Below are positions 62,436 to 64,000 of a stretch of 64,000 bases of DNA, in pieces (the stretch's first letter is position 1; each line of letters opens with the position of its first letter). The notes beneath the pieces were generated by a model. That model was given only the letters and a program-made list of their open reading frames with translations, made no database searches and was not told the DNA's origin. The stretch comes from Flavobacterium sp. ACN6 (lineage in GTDB: Bacteria > Bacteroidota > Bacteroidia > Flavobacteriales > Flavobacteriaceae). Both the position numbers and the translations under genes were made by a program. The stretch lies in assembly GCF_002304005.1 (NCBI RefSeq), contig NZ_MRCQ01000006.1, positions 62,001 through 126,000 on the forward strand. The letters are read 5' to 3'.

Positions 62436-62496
62436 TGTAGAGACGCACAGCAGTGCGTCTTTCGGCATTTTAGACGCACTGCTGTGCGTCTCTACA
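62436..62496. repeat. 25-bp perfect inverted repeat (GACGCAC family)
   Basis: Arms 62436-62460 and 62472-62496 are perfectly complementary around an 11-nt loop. Each arm has its own palindromic core, GACGCACAGCAGTGCGTC. It lies 8 nt after the purM stop and could be a terminator, but it has no T-run and looks like a dispersed element. Confidence 0.85.
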
Positions 62497-62514
62497 ACTT
62501 ATAAAACGAGGTAT

Positions 62515-62871
62515 ATGTACGAATTACTTTTTTGGAAATATATAGACGAAATCTACTTGAACAATCAAGAAGTTTATGAAGCGCTACTTGAAAAAGAAGA
62601 AGTAGAAGGTTTAGCTGTTCTTCAAATTGAGGTAATCGTAAATAGAATCAATTCTGTTTTTTCTGACTGGGAAAGAGTAGACGAAAACAGCTGGAAAAAT
62701 CCTAAAGGAAAAGGTGCATTTCAGGTTGTTACAACTCCGCAAAGCATAAAAATTGACTGCTACGGCACAGAAGGAAAAACCATGAACAAATTAGTTGATG
62801 TCATGGAAGAATTCAAATGCCCGCTTTACGACCCTCAAGTTCCCGAACGTTATGATGAAATGAGTGAATAA
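62515..62871 (+). CDS. hypothetical protein, 118 residues
   Basis: Not recognised. A soluble acidic protein: helical start (MYELLFWKYIDEIYLNNQEV; LEKEEVEGLAVLQIEVIVNR), then a beta part (FQVVTTPQSIKIDCYGTEGK) and a polar end (DPQVPERYDEMSE). No signal peptide. It follows purM after the inverted repeat at 62436-62496 and may be cotranscribed with it. Confidence 0.5.
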   Translation: MYELLFWKYIDEIYLNNQEVYEALLEKEEVEGLAVLQIEVIVNRINSVFSDWERVDENSWKNPKGKGAFQVVTTPQSIKIDCYGTEGKTMNKLVDVMEEFKCPLYDPQVPERYDEMSE

Positions 62872-62896
62872 AATTGTTAATTGACAATTAACAATT
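62872..62896. terminator. terminator-like stem-loop between convergent genes
   Basis: TTGTTAATTG and CAATTAACAA pair across a 1-nt gap, overlapping the stop of the 118-residue gene. The T-run is weak, so this is uncertain. Confidence 0.35.
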
Positions 62897-62900
62897 AACA

Positions 62901-63524
62901 CTATCCATCTTTCAAAAGCAGATCCTGTTCTTTTCTAAGTTTTACCACTAATTGATCAACATAAGTTTTTATTTTCTGTGGAAGTAAATTCCAATTGGCA
63001 TCTTTTTTAAAACTTCTACAATCATCCAAATCGCATTCTACGGCTCTAATCACGTACTTTTTATTATTGTAAACCGTAATGATTTTTACACGTCTTATTA
63101 AATCATATTCTGTTTTAGTTCCGTACACAATTACAGGATCAATATAACCATCGCCGTCAAGATCTTTTGTACTGCAGTACTTTGTCCAAAACCATATTGT
63201 AGTTTCTTTCGGGATATAATCTGCCAGCAAATCATTAATTCGCCATTTTTCCAAAAATCCGCCGTGATCATTCATGACACAAATTGCCTGAATTTTGGTA
63301 TTCAGCGTATCTTTTTTAGAAATTGTCTTCCGATTTTCGGTGAAAACCAAATCATAAATACCTCCTTTATCACTATATTCAATTGCTTTGTAGATGGGAA
63401 AATCTGTAATCTCATTAAGTTCTCTTTGTGCAATCTGCTCTTTCGTTAATTTATAACTTTCCGTTTTCTGAGAGAAACCAAGAGTTGAATTAATTAAAAT
63501 CAGGAACAATAATATTTTTTTCAT
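62901..63524 (-). CDS. secreted protein, M949_RS01915-like (tentative)
   Basis: A 207-residue protein with a signal peptide (LLFLILINSTLGFSQ). YDLVFTENRKTISKKDTLNT, IWFWTKYCSTKDLDGDGYID and KYVIRAVECDLDDCRSFKKD suggest a small folded exported domain with a Ca-binding-like DLDGDGYIDP segment. The pattern recalls M949_RS01915, a family named for surface polysaccharide biosynthesis in flavobacteria; this assignment is from memory. It is convergent with the preceding gene and divergent from the GH92 gene. Confidence 0.5.
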   Translation of the reverse strand: MKKILLFLILINSTLGFSQKTESYKLTKEQIAQRELNEITDFPIYKAIEYSDKGGIYDLVFTENRKTISKKDTLNTKIQAICVMNDHGGFLEKWRINDLLADYIPKETTIWFWTKYCSTKDLDGDGYIDPVIVYGTKTEYDLIRRVKIITVYNNKKYVIRAVECDLDDCRSFKKDANWNLLPQKIKTYVDQLVVKLRKEQDLLLKDG

Positions 63525-63650
63525 TGAGATTTACTTTAGATGTTCAAAGATATTTAAATAGATTTTAGTTTAAAATTTTTTAAAAACTCTATTTTATTGT
63601 AATTTTCTAACCAGAAGTTACATTTTTAAATTCCTAAAACTAATCCAACT

Positions 63651-64000
63651 ATGAGGTTATTAATACTTTTCTCGTTGTTCTTTTACAATCAGTTTATTAA
63701 TGCACAAAAAATAACGACAACAGAAATTTACGAGCCAGTAGATTTTGTAAATCCGTTAATGGGAAGTGATTCTAAACCAGATCTTTCAAACGGAAATACT
63801 TATCCGGCAATAGCATTACCTTGGGGAATGAACTTTTGGACTCCGCAAACGGGAAAAATGGGCGATGGCTGGATTTATACTTATTCTGCAGATAAAATCC
63901 GCGGTTTCAAACAAACGCACGCACCTTCTCCGTGGATGAACGATTACGGACAGTTTTCGATAATGCCCGTTACAGGAAAACCTGTTTTTAACGAAGACGA
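63651..64000 (+). CDS. GH92 alpha-mannosidase, N-terminal part (cut by window edge)
   Basis: The frame begins at the ATG at 63651 and runs off the right edge after 116 residues. A signal peptide (MRLLILFSLFFYNQFINAQ) is followed by VDFVNPLMGSDSKPDLSNGN, TYPAIALPWGMNFWTPQTGK and GFKQTHAPSPWMNDYGQFSI, the characteristic opening of GH92 exo-alpha-mannosidases. These are Ca-dependent enzymes acting on mannose-containing glycans in the periplasm or on the surface. Confidence 0.92.
   Translation, partial: MRLLILFSLFFYNQFINAQKITTTEIYEPVDFVNPLMGSDSKPDLSNGNTYPAIALPWGMNFWTPQTGKMGDGWIYTYSADKIRGFKQTHAPSPWMNDYGQFSIMPVTGKPVFNED

Noticed and set aside
1..64000. tRNA, rRNA, CRISPR arrays, insertion sequences or integrase genes
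   Set aside because: I looked for tRNA T-arm patterns, regularly spaced repeats and transposase motifs across the window and found none. This was by eye, so a divergent case could have been missed.

Overview
The window looks like a chromosomal segment of a Flavobacterium-type Bacteroidota. The DNA is A+T-rich. Promoter-like boxes have the TTG-N(17-23)-TAnnTTTG form (for example 12586-12614 and 61001-61029) rather than the sigma70 form. The gene content also fits: a type IX secretion C-terminal domain, a TonB receptor with a carboxypeptidase-like front domain, DUF5723 and DUF4142 proteins, a GSII/GSIII glutamine synthetase pair and a GH92 glycosidase. I saw no tRNA, rRNA, CRISPR array, insertion sequence or prophage.

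Layout. 1-593 is the start of a TonB-dependent receptor. 806-9805 carries an MFS transporter, two related DUF6265-like lipoproteins around a membrane protein, topoisomerase III, small lipoproteins, a GreA/GreB-like factor behind a long leader, and a beta-helix T9SS cargo protein. 9982-12986 is a run of small unrecognised genes ending in an XRE regulator and a divergent partner. 13018-18853 is a compact five-gene minus-strand operon, read in the order: dual-GHKL histidine kinase, receiver protein, HNH nuclease, N6-adenine DNA methyltransferase, second HNH nuclease. It is the best candidate for an undescribed system: a restriction-modification or defence cassette wired to a phosphorelay. prfA follows, then a DUF5723 protein.

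22661-29326 is a stress and envelope block: a six-gene envelope operon, an AraC/response-regulator/histidine-kinase operon, CsbD and Dps. 29530-37274 holds pyrF, a metal-chelate binding protein, an AraC regulator with an aldo/keto reductase, catalase and purU, separated by duplicated repeats. 37408-45170 has a DUF4197 lipoprotein, an SGNH-like lipoprotein, an L,D-transpeptidase and a fused acyl-CoA mutase (IcmF type). 45316-48035 has a coupled pair of unknowns and a second XRE/partner pair related to the one at 12.3-13.0 kb.

49496-53878 is a tandem array of four small secreted beta-sandwich proteins beside an AraC regulator. Three of them and the regulator share an upstream block. The window ends with an esterase, a collagen-like lipoprotein, TerC, divergent GSII and GSIII, a probable small RNA, purM, two unknowns and the start of a GH92 gene.

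Intergenic space is rich in dispersed palindromes (at least eight families), many of which sit where terminators would be expected. All family names are from reading the sequence and remembered family motifs; no database was searched.
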